Source of the DNA: a virus
DNA length: 35,531 nt
IMG/VR virus record: IMGVR_UViG_3300036841_000171
Coordinates: 1-35,531 of that record
Reading direction: 5' to 3' (one strand)
Part shown: piece after piece, positions 21,523 to 30,582 of the stretch
How positions within the stretch are numbered: the stretch's first letter is position 1
Layout: each line of letters starts with the position of its first letter
The notes under the pieces: model-generated
The model's input: the letters and a program-made list of their open reading frames with translations, nothing else
What the model was told of the DNA's origin: nothing
Databases searched by the model: none
Made by a program: the position numbers and the translations under genes

Positions 21523-24500
21523 ATGGGTGATTATGAGGACTTCCTGAATGGGCTTGGAGCTCCTGCTGAAGGGGCTCCTCCCGCTCCTACTGTACCCAAT
21601 CCGGATTTGGATGCCACAGGTTCTTATGAGAAGTTCCTGCAAGGGTTGGGAGGTAATCAACAAACCCCGGTCCCGTATGAGCAGTTCGTGCAGAATGTGG
21701 GGTTGGAGGATGAAGGTGTAGTTGGGAAGATGACCCGGCTCTTCACTTCCGGGGTGGCGAGGAATTATGGACAGTTTAAGGCGATAATTCCGACCTTGCA
21801 ATCCATGTATAATGAGAGCCAGGGGGATCAAGTTGGGGCAGTGGAGAAGGCGAAGGAGGCGCAAAACATCTTACAGGGTTATGGGGATTCGCAGTATGAG
21901 CTGTTTAAGAATGTGCATTCCCCGGAGGATTTTGGGTACTGGTTGATTGAGAAGCTAGGTGAACAGGGGATCACTACTTTAGCTACGATGGCGACGGCTG
22001 GAGGCGGGGCGCTCACTACCAAGCTCGCGATGTCTCAGCTCCTAGAACGGGGGCTCATCTCGAAGGGAACAGCTGAATCAGCGATGCTCGCGGGAGCAGC
22101 GGTCCCGACGTATGCTTTGAGCTCCGCGATGGAGGGGGCGAATACGAGTCAGGAACAATTCGAGGTGACAGGGAGCCCACAGGCCGGCTTGTCTGCAACG
22201 GCTGGTCTGACTAAAGGCTTACTCGAGCTGTGGGCTCCCATGTCCATTGCCCGGCACATGATCTCACCTTCTACGGTGGTGGGGACCAGTGCATTGGGAG
22301 CTCTAGGTAAGACTGCACTTAAAGAGGGGTCAACTGAATATGCGCAAGAGCTCATTGATATTGCGGCGCGGAAGTACTCCGATCCGAATTACAGTTTCTT
22401 TGGGACTGGAGCCACGCCTTGGTACCAAGGTGAAGGGTTCCTACGGGCGGCTGAAAGTGGAGCTACTGGATTCGCTGTTGGGGCTGTGTACGGAGCGCCT
22501 TTTGCTCGAGCTGAAGCAGCAGCGGCAACACGCGAAGCTTTGGGGGATCAACCAATAGGAGATAGGAGGACTTTCACTGCCGGGCAGATCCCGCCGGAGT
22601 TCCAACCCGGGGAGCCACCGCCTAAGGGGGAGATCAGTCCGGAACTCGAGAAGCTGTATGATCAGCACACGAAGCTGCTGCAGGATATTTGGAATAATGA
22701 TGAGGTGAAGAACCCGGCGAGGAATAAGCAGCTTAATCAACAGCTAGATCAGGTTGAGCAGAAGATCCGAGAGGTTGAGAATTTCCAAAACCGAGCTACT
22801 CATGGTGGGTCGGGAGCGATTAATGAGCTGTCGGTCCCGGAGGGTCCGATTACGAGCTTGAGGAATATGGTGATGGCTCCGCAGGGTTTTGATGCGGGGA
22901 ATATGGAGATCTTGAATGCGTTTCCGAAATCACCTCGAGATGATGTCACGGGGCTTGGACCTCTGACTGCTAGTGTGAGGAATGATGAGATGGCGAGGGA
23001 AGCCATCTTGAATCATATTGATAGGACGACTCTGAGGTATATTGAGCAGAAGCCGGATGGAAGCCTCGGGAATCGGATCCTCACGGATACGGAGATCGAG
23101 CTCCATGATTCGCTTTATAGAACCCAGGATGTGAAGCCGAGCTGGGTGCGGGTCGACCCGGCCTCGCTCCAGGCGGTTGGGATTTCAGCCCACGTAACCG
23201 ATCTTGCTGATCCGAAGAGTGGGAAGGTGTGGTTCGCGGATATGCCGGGGAGGCCGCTGAGCGCGCAGCAGAAGCAGCAGATGATGATGCAGTATGAGGA
23301 AACTTACCTCATGGCGAATGCCACGGAGCATCAGATTCTGGTGGATTCCGCAACGAGAGCTGCGTTTGAGAAGTCTATAGGTGATAAGTATGGACCCCTC
23401 CTCACGATGGGATTAAGGGTGGTGCCGAGTAGGGGAGCTGGATTCTACTATACCGCAGGGGTCCGGACTGTTGGGCCTGCGATGGATCCAGGGAGGTTAT
23501 CAAAGCGCAGCCAGGAGAATGCGTGGTATCAGCCGAGTACTGGGCTTCTGACACCTTTCCGGGGGGATGAAAGGCAGATCCCGGCCGGGGGCTCTGGGAT
23601 CCTGGTGAGTATTGATTGGAATAAGGCGAAGCCGGGAGATTTCACCCGGATGTCGAATGGAGATCTCCTCATGAAGAGGACAGATCTCTCAAAGCTTACT
23701 CCTGGGATCCGGAATGTTTATGATCGGAAGCAGGAGATGATTGATCGGCAATCGCGGCCCGCGCTCGAAGGGCAGTCTGCGATTCAGGTGATGCCGGACA
23801 TCAAGTTAGAGAACTCGGTGCTTGTGGAAAGGATGGTGAAGGTGATTGAGAAGGCCCTGCCGAAGATTAGGCAGGTGCTTAAATCGATCGGGTATACCGA
23901 GCCCGTTCCGATTATCTTAACGGATAATGGGGCGCAGTTTGGGATCCATGGGACCGGGGCAGCTCTGACCGAACGCGGGGCAGTGGTGTTGGTGCCGGAC
24001 AACTTGGCAGAACAGAGAGCTCTTCATGGTGTCCGGGATGATCTGCTTCTGAATAAGGACTTTGATCTGCACCTCCTGAATTTGCTGGGACATGAGATTG
24101 GGCACCTCGTCACTTTGAGGTACTTTATGCAGCTGCCCTCCGCAATCCAGGATGGGCTTACTTATGCGTGGCAGAAGGCGAATCTCGCGGGGAGGATGAG
24201 GAGCTATTCGAAGACAAACTTCACCTCGTATGGGAATCCCCATCCGTTGAATAGGCAGTATTGGGCCACCTTCCCTGAATGGATGGCAGAGCAATTCAGG
24301 AGGTGGATGACCTCCGACGCGCAGGCTCTTACGCATATAGAGGTGGCTCAAGCGGGGGTGGCAAGGAAGCTGGAAGCGTGGGTCCGCACCTTTAATGGGG
24401 GGAACATATCCCAGGCGGCGATTACGAACCTTCTCTACCCAGACCACTTCTTCTCCGCCTTTATGGAGTATATGCGGGAGTATGGGAAGGCGAGGAAAGC

Positions 24501-27500
24501 GAATTCCCAGCTCACCTTACAGCAGGCGCTGCTGAAGCCTCCTGGGGATTTGAGGCATACACCTGCTGCAATGAGTGTTGCGAATATCGTGGCGAATCAG
24601 CTGGAGAACTATGCCCGGATGATCCCGCCGGGCGTTGGGCTTGTGCTCCAGCCCGGGGCCCTGGATCCAAACGTGATTAAAGAGTACACGGGGGTTGAGT
24701 TCAACCCGAGCGCGGCGACTGCGAGGTGGGTGTATTATCCCGCGAAGATGATGCAGTTTATTGAGATCGCGTTAGGGACCTTGAATACCGCGAACGCGGA
24801 AGAGGAGTCCCGGCTTTTCATCCCGCATGAGTTGATGCATGCGTATGAGGCTTTAGGTATTATTCCGGATAATGCGATTGCGATCTTGATGAAGGATATC
24901 AAGGGGAAAGAAGATCAGATCTTCCCGCCGGATATGGCAGCTCAACTTCGGAATTCGGTGAGGCAGGAGCAGAAAGAGCTGAAGAAAGATGAGACCTGGT
25001 TCCAGGTCACCTATAAGGAGAGGTATGAGAAGGAACTGCGGGCTTATTATATTCAGGATTTCGCGGATACTGGGGTTGCGTATTCGGAGGAAGGCCGAGG
25101 GGTGATCAATTGGATCCTCCAGCTGATTGAGAGGATCAAGAATGCGGTGCAAGGTCTCGGGTTCCAGACGCGGGAGGATGTGATTCGGGCCTTCTATTCC
25201 GGGGAGATGCTTGAGAGGTTCAATAATGCAGATAAGCAAAGGGTGGTGAAGCAGAAGGCGCAGCTTCTGAACTCGATTGACCAGGCGAGAAGGAATGAGA
25301 TGGTTCCGAATCAGGTTATTGAAGTGGAACCTGGGATCTGGATGGCGAGTGAATATTATGGAGGTTCGAAGCAGGATTCCGATGCGATCTCATATATGTT
25401 TTTCGAGAAGAAAGGTGTTCAACCGACGGGGGCGAACCCGGCGTTGAAGCGCCTTGGCGCGTTGATTGGGCATGTGATCTTGGAGAAGGATTGGAGGAAG
25501 GGTTATCATGTCCAGGATCTAGCTTCAGACCGCCCCGGGTTTGCCGCCCGGATCGCAATTCACGTCTTGAGGGATCTCGGGTTGACCCAGGATGATCTTG
25601 TTCCACCTGCAGCCGCGACGCAGGAAGGGAAGGTGATCTATGCGTGGGCGGCCAGGAATACCAAGTGGAAGGGAGTCTTCGATTATTACGTGCTGGATAA
25701 GAGGAGCAATGAGTGGTTTAGCCCGAATCACATTCGGCAGATGGCTGGGTTCTGGAGCCAGGAGCTGGGGAAGAGCAAGGTGGGTCAAAGCGAGTACCCC
25801 CTCGCGACCATCTCGAAAGAGCTTCAGAGGTACTCGAAGCTTTATGATCAGGTAAGTAAGGAGGCGTGGAATGATCCGAGATTGGAGGAGATGTTCTCGC
25901 TGAAGAAGAACTTGATGGTGGATGGGGTTCAGGGATCAATGATCCGGGAAGGATCCCGGGCTCAAGAGGGGCAGCTCATGCAGAGCTTGGGGACCCCGAA
26001 TGAGGCTTCCACGCAGGATATGTGGACTGCGAGCCAGATGCAAGCGCAGTTCAACTCACAAGCTCAGAGGGCGCTTGAGCACGGGATGAGTTTTGATCAG
26101 GCCGCCCCGGAAACCCTTCTGAGCTATGGTAGCCGGAAGATGTGGGAGAAGCTGACAGGATATGGGCACGCGAGAGATATTGATAGGGTGGTGGGGAGCC
26201 GGACCACGAATGAGACCTTTCATGAGATGGATCGGATTGGGAAGTTCACGAAGGTATGGTGGACCCTGGATCAGCTCACCTGGAGGAATCTGCACATTGT
26301 TGGGTTGAAGATGTATAGAGAGCTGACGGAGAAGATGAAGCAGCTCGGTGCGTTTTGGCTCAATAAGGCGGATGAGACTGCCCGGTATTGGGAGAAGAAC
26401 GTCACGGATCCAAAGGAGAGAGATGCGGTAGCGCAAGCTTTGTTTATGTTGACAGAGATGAATTATCGGTTGCCGAATGAGGTGTTGAATAAGATCATCC
26501 GGCTCCCGAGTAATTGGGGGCAGTTCTTAGCTGGGAATCCCGTGGTCCCGGGAGGGGAACTGGATCGGCTGTTCAAGAGAGCGGGGGTGAAGACGGCGGA
26601 AGGGTTGAATGTGATTCGGATGGTTGCGAACGACTTCGCGGCCTTCCTCAATCAGGTTGAACAGGTACGGGATAAGTTGCTGGTGAAGAGGCATGGGGTG
26701 ACCTCGACTGCGTATGCGACCGCGAAGGCGGCGTTGACGAAGGAGATGAATGATCTGCGGGAGAAGCCGTACTTCCCGATGGTGAGGTTTGGGGAATTCA
26801 CCCTAGCTTTGAGGGACCCGAACAATAATAATAAGCTGGTTTATGCGAATGCGTATATGACGCAGAGCCAGAGAGATGCGGCCGCGCGGGAGGCTTTGAG
26901 GCAGTACCCAGGGACCGATCTTACGATAGGTAGGGTGGATCCTAGGATGAGTGAGCTGATGTCTCTTCCGGGGCCGCTCATCCGGTCTATTAAGGAGCTC
27001 TTATTGGATAAGATGGGGCTGAGTAAGGCGGATGAAGCGAAGATGGAAGCCTTGCTTGAGGAGTTCGAAGCTCATCATGCTCCGGATAGGAGCTTTAGAA
27101 GGAGGTGGATGCCGGCCAAGGGGATCCCAGGTTATAGTATGGATGCCCTGAGAACCTATGCTCACTACTTCATGTATGGGAGCAGGTATATTGCACGGCT
27201 CGCGTATATGGATGATCTCCAGAGCGCGATCAATCAGGTGAATAATACGGTCACATCCCCAGGTGTTAAAGATACTGCGAAGCGGCAGGCGATTGTGAAG
27301 TATATGAAGGATCACTTTGATTATATGATGGAGGGTGGGAGAGATGGGGGGAAGTTCCGAGCTTTCATGGCACTGTGGATGCTAGGCTTTAGTCCCGCCG
27401 CGGCGGCTATGAACCTCACTCAACCGTATATGGTGCTGTGGCCCAAGTTGGTAGCTGATTTCGGATTTGGGGACGGAAACGCCGTATTAAGCCAGGGGCT

Positions 27501-29010
27501 TAATGCATTGAAAGCGACGAACGGATATGCGGTAGGTGATCCCCGTTTCGAGATGGCTCGAGGGGAGATGGTGAGGCAGGGATACATTGAAGTGGGGCAG
27601 GCGGCGGAGCTGGGAGCTTTCGCTGAAGGGTACAATTTGATGAAGCTCTTCTCCGGGACCAAGGCGCAGAAGGCCTGGCGTGGGCTCCAGTGGGGCGGGA
27701 TGAAGATGTTCTCCGCGATAGAGCACTTCAACCGGGAGCTCACGTTCAAGGTGGCGTATGATCTGGGGTTGAAGTACGCGGCCACGAATAATAAGGCGAT
27801 GCAGCTCATTGACCTGACGAGCCCGCAGGAGGCGGCGGATCTCCGCGCGAGGTTGGGGATGACGCAGCAGGAAGCTTTGGCTTTCCTCTACGCAAAGGAT
27901 GCAATCAAACGAACTCAATTCGAGTATGGGAAGGATCAAGATGCACCTTTCATGCGGAACCCGCTCGCGAAGAACTTCCTGATCTTCTTCAAGTACACCC
28001 ACTCAATGCTTTATGCCATCCGCTTCAATGGGGCGATGTTCCAGATGCTTGCCCTGATGGCCTTTATGTACGGGCTCCAGGGCCTACCGGGGAGTGATGA
28101 GGCAAATGAGTTACTCCGGCTGCTCATGCGGAAGCTATTCGGCGCGGATTTCGACCTCCAGGGTAAGGCCCGGGAGTTCGCAAGAGCTGTCACGCGTGGT
28201 ACGATCTTCGATGAAGTGGGTCCAGACCTTCTCATGCATGGAATATCCAGATATGGCTTTGGTCTTGGCCTTCTGCCCGAAGGGTGGGGAGCTCCACGAT
28301 TTGACGCCTCAGCTAATGGATCAATGGGGCGGATCGTACCTGGTCTTGCAGAGATGCTACATGGGATCAATACGGATCAGAAGTGGAATGATATGGTGGC
28401 GCAATCAGCTCAGCGGGCTGCGGGCGCGGGTTATGGGCAGGTTATGTCCATGATGCAGTTTATGATGGCGCCCAACCAGGTGGATTCGCATAAGTGGGAG
28501 CAGTTGCTCCCGCGGTTTATGAAAGGATGGGCAGCTGCGTATCGGTATGGGGTGGATCCGCAGGCGGAGACCACAGCAGCTGGAGCTCAGATTGCGAAGT
28601 TCAACCCGACAGACCCGGATGATCTTACTACGATCGCAGCTCAAGCTCTTGGGTTCAGACCGACGAAGGTGAATGAGAAATGGGAGATGATTAGGGCCGC
28701 CCGGGAAGTCACCCAAACGTACACAGCCCGGAAGGCGGATCTATATATCCAGTTCCAAACCGCGATGGTGAAGAAGGACCCGGAAGCGCTGCAGGATGTG
28801 GCGAATGCGATTAAGGCGTTTAATGATCAAGTCGCGAAGGAGTATCCGACCCTGGTGATCTCGACTCAAAGCTTGAGGAACTCCATCCATCAACGCCTCA
28901 CGAGTAAGGGGCTGATGGAGGAGTTCCTCGCGACCTCGAAGAAAGATATCCTGGTCACGCAGAAGATAATGGATCTCTACCCAGGTGTGCGAGTTGAGAA
29001 AGTGAAATGA
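21523..29010 (+). CDS. Giant polyvalent ejection protein with two zincin motifs
   Basis: A 2495-residue protein, about a fifth of the window. The N-terminus holds three short repeats of the type DYEDFLNGLG, SYEKFLQGLG and PYEQFVQNVG, probably a virion sorting tag. Residues about 145-350 contain Gly/Ala-rich hydrophobic helices. HEIGH at 857-861, followed by EWMAEQ at 919-924, is a metalloprotease-type zincin site. A second, HELMH at 1102-1106, is followed by a Glu-rich EKELRAYY segment near 1169. The C-terminal third resembles the PLxRFG/large-polyvalent-protein region (NPLAKNFLIFFKY near 2147), with hydrophobic helices. Such proteins enter the host with the DNA. I saw no clear RNA polymerase motif. 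It abuts the preceding stop codon. Confidence 0.8.
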   Translation: MGDYEDFLNGLGAPAEGAPPAPTVPNPDLDATGSYEKFLQGLGGNQQTPVPYEQFVQNVGLEDEGVVGKMTRLFTSGVARNYGQFKAIIPTLQSMYNESQGDQVGAVEKAKEAQNILQGYGDSQYELFKNVHSPEDFGYWLIEKLGEQGITTLATMATAGGGALTTKLAMSQLLERGLISKGTAESAMLAGAAVPTYALSSAMEGANTSQEQFEVTGSPQAGLSATAGLTKGLLELWAPMSIARHMISPSTVVGTSALGALGKTALKEGSTEYAQELIDIAARKYSDPNYSFFGTGATPWYQGEGFLRAAESGATGFAVGAVYGAPFARAEAAAATREALGDQPIGDRRTFTAGQIPPEFQPGEPPPKGEISPELEKLYDQHTKLLQDIWNNDEVKNPARNKQLNQQLDQVEQKIREVENFQNRATHGGSGAINELSVPEGPITSLRNMVMAPQGFDAGNMEILNAFPKSPRDDVTGLGPLTASVRNDEMAREAILNHIDRTTLRYIEQKPDGSLGNRILTDTEIELHDSLYRTQDVKPSWVRVDPASLQAVGISAHVTDLADPKSGKVWFADMPGRPLSAQQKQQMMMQYEETYLMANATEHQILVDSATRAAFEKSIGDKYGPLLTMGLRVVPSRGAGFYYTAGVRTVGPAMDPGRLSKRSQENAWYQPSTGLLTPFRGDERQIPAGGSGILVSIDWNKAKPGDFTRMSNGDLLMKRTDLSKLTPGIRNVYDRKQEMIDRQSRPALEGQSAIQVMPDIKLENSVLVERMVKVIEKALPKIRQVLKSIGYTEPVPIILTDNGAQFGIHGTGAALTERGAVVLVPDNLAEQRALHGVRDDLLLNKDFDLHLLNLLGHEIGHLVTLRYFMQLPSAIQDGLTYAWQKANLAGRMRSYSKTNFTSYGNPHPLNRQYWATFPEWMAEQFRRWMTSDAQALTHIEVAQAGVARKLEAWVRTFNGGNISQAAITNLLYPDHFFSAFMEYMREYGKARKANSQLTLQQALLKPPGDLRHTPAAMSVANIVANQLENYARMIPPGVGLVLQPGALDPNVIKEYTGVEFNPSAATARWVYYPAKMMQFIEIALGTLNTANAEEESRLFIPHELMHAYEALGIIPDNAIAILMKDIKGKEDQIFPPDMAAQLRNSVRQEQKELKKDETWFQVTYKERYEKELRAYYIQDFADTGVAYSEEGRGVINWILQLIERIKNAVQGLGFQTREDVIRAFYSGEMLERFNNADKQRVVKQKAQLLNSIDQARRNEMVPNQVIEVEPGIWMASEYYGGSKQDSDAISYMFFEKKGVQPTGANPALKRLGALIGHVILEKDWRKGYHVQDLASDRPGFAARIAIHVLRDLGLTQDDLVPPAAATQEGKVIYAWAARNTKWKGVFDYYVLDKRSNEWFSPNHIRQMAGFWSQELGKSKVGQSEYPLATISKELQRYSKLYDQVSKEAWNDPRLEEMFSLKKNLMVDGVQGSMIREGSRAQEGQLMQSLGTPNEASTQDMWTASQMQAQFNSQAQRALEHGMSFDQAAPETLLSYGSRKMWEKLTGYGHARDIDRVVGSRTTNETFHEMDRIGKFTKVWWTLDQLTWRNLHIVGLKMYRELTEKMKQLGAFWLNKADETARYWEKNVTDPKERDAVAQALFMLTEMNYRLPNEVLNKIIRLPSNWGQFLAGNPVVPGGELDRLFKRAGVKTAEGLNVIRMVANDFAAFLNQVEQVRDKLLVKRHGVTSTAYATAKAALTKEMNDLREKPYFPMVRFGEFTLALRDPNNNNKLVYANAYMTQSQRDAAAREALRQYPGTDLTIGRVDPRMSELMSLPGPLIRSIKELLLDKMGLSKADEAKMEALLEEFEAHHAPDRSFRRRWMPAKGIPGYSMDALRTYAHYFMYGSRYIARLAYMDDLQSAINQVNNTVTSPGVKDTAKRQAIVKYMKDHFDYMMEGGRDGGKFRAFMALWMLGFSPAAAAMNLTQPYMVLWPKLVADFGFGDGNAVLSQGLNALKATNGYAVGDPRFEMARGEMVRQGYIEVGQAAELGAFAEGYNLMKLFSGTKAQKAWRGLQWGGMKMFSAIEHFNRELTFKVAYDLGLKYAATNNKAMQLIDLTSPQEAADLRARLGMTQQEALAFLYAKDAIKRTQFEYGKDQDAPFMRNPLAKNFLIFFKYTHSMLYAIRFNGAMFQMLALMAFMYGLQGLPGSDEANELLRLLMRKLFGADFDLQGKAREFARAVTRGTIFDEVGPDLLMHGISRYGFGLGLLPEGWGAPRFDASANGSMGRIVPGLAEMLHGINTDQKWNDMVAQSAQRAAGAGYGQVMSMMQFMMAPNQVDSHKWEQLLPRFMKGWAAAYRYGVDPQAETTAAGAQIAKFNPTDPDDLTTIAAQALGFRPTKVNEKWEMIRAAREVTQTYTARKADLYIQFQTAMVKKDPEALQDVANAIKAFNDQVAKEYPTLVISTQSLRNSIHQRLTSKGLMEEFLATSKKDILVTQKIMDLYPGVRVEKVK

Positions 29011-29260
29011 GTTCATCCTCAACGAGCTTCGCATACCCCGCGATGTCATGCCAGGAGTCTGGGTAGTTCGGGTCCCCATTCAGGATCCGAGCTATCTTGT
29101 GTTGGATCATATCGAGAGCTTCTTTTTGAGAAGCTGTAAGCTTATCCCAACCGGGAGAGCACCGCATCATAAGCTTGAACTCTTGTGAGATGTAGGCGTG
29201 GGTTTTAAAGCTTCCATACCTCTTACCTCTCTCTACCAAGGTTTGAGCTACATCATTCAT
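28955..29260 (-). CDS. DUF6378 family protein
   Basis: A 101-residue protein with the conserved DUF6378 pattern: ERGKRYGSF, then HAYISQEFK, and the long stretch EALDMIQHKIARILNGDPNY followed by DSWHDIAGYAKLVEDEL. This small family is widespread in phages, but its biochemical role is not known to me. The start overlaps the preceding stop as ATGA. Its 3' end runs 56 bases into the end of the giant gene on the other strand, so the two arms converge with overlapping coding sequence. Confidence 0.85.
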   Translation of the reverse strand: MNDVAQTLVERGKRYGSFKTHAYISQEFKLMMRCSPGWDKLTASQKEALDMIQHKIARILNGDPNYPDSWHDIAGYAKLVEDELISLSQLAHLGRDPLSSA

Positions 29261-29685
29261 TTGAGGGCCTCCAAGAGCTCACTCATGTCGATCACAATCT
29301 TATCCGCCAGCAGATACATCAAGTCTGGTTCCTCTCCATCTTCAGTATAGATAACAACCCTCTTCCCCGCGCCCGCCATCCATCCAGCTTCGAGGTGGGC
29401 GGAGCGGCCGCACGGGAGGAGGAGCACGCAGGTATCTGCCCACTTCATCCCGGAGAGATCTTGGTAGAAGCCGTGCCGGGCGATCGGGTTGGTATAGAGC
29501 TCAAAGCGGAAGGCCTTGGCGGTCCAATCCCTCCAATCCGGGTCGATTTGGGACCACGCGAATCCACCTTGGCCATCCGGTGGATTACGGAAGTCATAGA
29601 CCATGTGCCCAGCAGTTCGAAGCCAGGAAACAATATGAGGTTGGCGCTCGTTCCGCCAACTCGATGCGAGGTAGATCTTTGCCAT
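29257..29685 (-). CDS. Nucleoside 2-deoxyribosyltransferase-like protein
   Basis: A 142-residue Rossmann-like protein. KIYLASSWRN at the start and CGRSAHLEAGWMAGAGKRVVIY later (about 92-113) are the phosphate-loop and Ser-x-x-x-Glu type sites of the nucleoside deoxyribosyltransferase/DUF4406 superfamily; GHMVYDFR is the second strand. It may handle deoxynucleosides or modified nucleotides for phage DNA synthesis. Substrate is unknown. It overlaps the upstream gene by TAATG and the downstream DUF6378 gene by ATGA. Confidence 0.7.
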   Translation of the reverse strand: MAKIYLASSWRNERQPHIVSWLRTAGHMVYDFRNPPDGQGGFAWSQIDPDWRDWTAKAFRFELYTNPIARHGFYQDLSGMKWADTCVLLLPCGRSAHLEAGWMAGAGKRVVIYTEDGEEPDLMYLLADKIVIDMSELLEALK

Positions 29686-30221
29686 TACTGATCCTCAGCT
29701 CCTCTCTTCCTCGGGGCAACGCATCTGATAGCCCACACCTTGCAGCGATACAGGACTGGAGCTCCCCCTCCAGTGATCGCGTCAGTTACTTTAGCAGCAA
29801 GAGATTCCCCCGTACTGCTTCGCTGACATCTTGATTCGTAACGTCTCGCATAGGTGAGATCCATCCATTTCTCCCCGAAGTCGAAGCGGACGGATGCTTG
29901 CCACCTCTTGTCCGCGCTTTTGAGGGCTGCATCTTGGGATGCATGCTCCTCCCCGATGGCTTCAATCCGGGGTCCTCTGCACCTTTCTTCTTCTGCAATT
30001 CTCTCCACTTCTTCCACAGTTGGGTCGTAGCGTCGGTAGGCGGGTCCCCGGAAGTACCGAGGACGGTAATGGTGGTGATAGGTGAAGGCTTGTCGAAGCC
30101 ACCTCGAGTCTTCCTGCGCTCTCGCAGGAGTTGGTTTGAAGTACCACACAATGAAGCCGGCCAGGATGGCACAAGCTATGATTCCGAAGATAAGCTCGAG
30201 AACTGTGAATCCCCGTTTCAT
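29685..30221 (-). CDS. Membrane-anchored protein with type IV prepilin-like leader
   Basis: A 178-residue protein with AAGGAG eight bases before ATG 30221; the extra upstream in-frame ATG at 30248 lies in the previous gene. The start MKRGFTVLELIFGI matches the prepilin pattern: short basic leader, Gly, Phe, then Glu at +5 and a hydrophobic helix (to about residue 27). Alternatively ARAQ-E near residue 35 could be a signal peptidase site. The rest is periplasm-like with paired cysteines (about 79, 135, 159, 166) and the segment FGEKWMDLTYARRYESRC, resembling a conserved domain in rhizobial phage proteins. The leader may be a chance anchor. Confidence 0.6.
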   Translation of the reverse strand: MKRGFTVLELIFGIIACAILAGFIVWYFKPTPARAQEDSRWLRQAFTYHHHYRPRYFRGPAYRRYDPTVEEVERIAEEERCRGPRIEAIGEEHASQDAALKSADKRWQASVRFDFGEKWMDLTYARRYESRCQRSSTGESLAAKVTDAITGGGAPVLYRCKVWAIRCVAPRKRGAEDQ

Positions 30222-30340
30222 TCTAAGATCTCCTTTTCTTTTTTGCAAAAGCAGCGATAGACAGGGAGATCATTATCGCCTTGGAATTGGAGGTGGAAGC
30301 GGTGGCCGCGGAGCCAGCATATCCACCTAAGGAGCTTCAT
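30218..30340 (-). CDS. Forty-residue Cys/His-containing protein
   Basis: A micro-gene, 40 residues, starting MKLLRWICWLRGHRF with YRCFCKKEKE near the end. The LLRW...GHRF...YRC arrangement recalls the small DUF1660-type phage proteins that carry a zinc-ribbon-like Cys pair, although only part of the ligand set is present. It overlaps its neighbours on both sides by ATGA, which supports translation as a chain. Function unknown. Confidence 0.6.
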   Translation of the reverse strand: MKLLRWICWLRGHRFHLQFQGDNDLPVYRCFCKKEKEILE

Positions 30341-30444
30341 CGCATCACCTTATCAGCGAGAGGTAGGATTAAAGCTAAGGCGATGGGTCCCGTGACGAGG
30401 CCGATGATGAAGCCGATCAGGAACTCGAAGTAGAGGTCACTCAT
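30337..30444 (-). CDS. Thirty-five-residue single-helix membrane protein
   Basis: A micro-gene encoding one hydrophobic helix (FLIGFIIGLVTGPIALALIL) between an acidic start and a short basic end (ADKVMR). GGAAAAG precedes the start. Both ends overlap adjoining genes by ATGA. It could regulate a membrane process, but no family is recognised. Confidence 0.6.
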   Translation of the reverse strand: MSDLYFEFLIGFIIGLVTGPIALALILPLADKVMR

Positions 30445-30581
30445 CTTTTCCAATCCTCGAAGTCCCAAAGGGGGTCGAATTCACAAACGTCATCGAAGAA
30501 CCAACATTGGAGGCAGTAGACTGACCAGCCAATGCAAGCTGCGGTTGTGATGCCCGTGATGATCCACCATGCAAGTTCCAT
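30441..30581 (-). CDS. Forty-six-residue membrane protein
   Basis: A micro-gene with AAGGTG upstream of ATG 30581, one base after the preceding stop. Residues 5-30 are a Trp/Cys-rich hydrophobic helix (WWIITGITTAACIGWSVYCL); the C-terminus is acidic (DDVCEFDPLWDFEDW). The next gene starts inside its stop (ATGA). Likely a small inner-membrane protein; function unknown. Confidence 0.6.
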   Translation of the reverse strand: MELAWWIITGITTAACIGWSVYCLQCWFFDDVCEFDPLWDFEDWKR

Positions 30582-30582
30582 T

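Noticed and set aside
21523-29010. N4-type virion RNA polymerase in the giant protein
   Set aside because: I could not find a convincing set of single-subunit RNA polymerase motifs in order; zincin and PLxRFG-type features explain the protein better.
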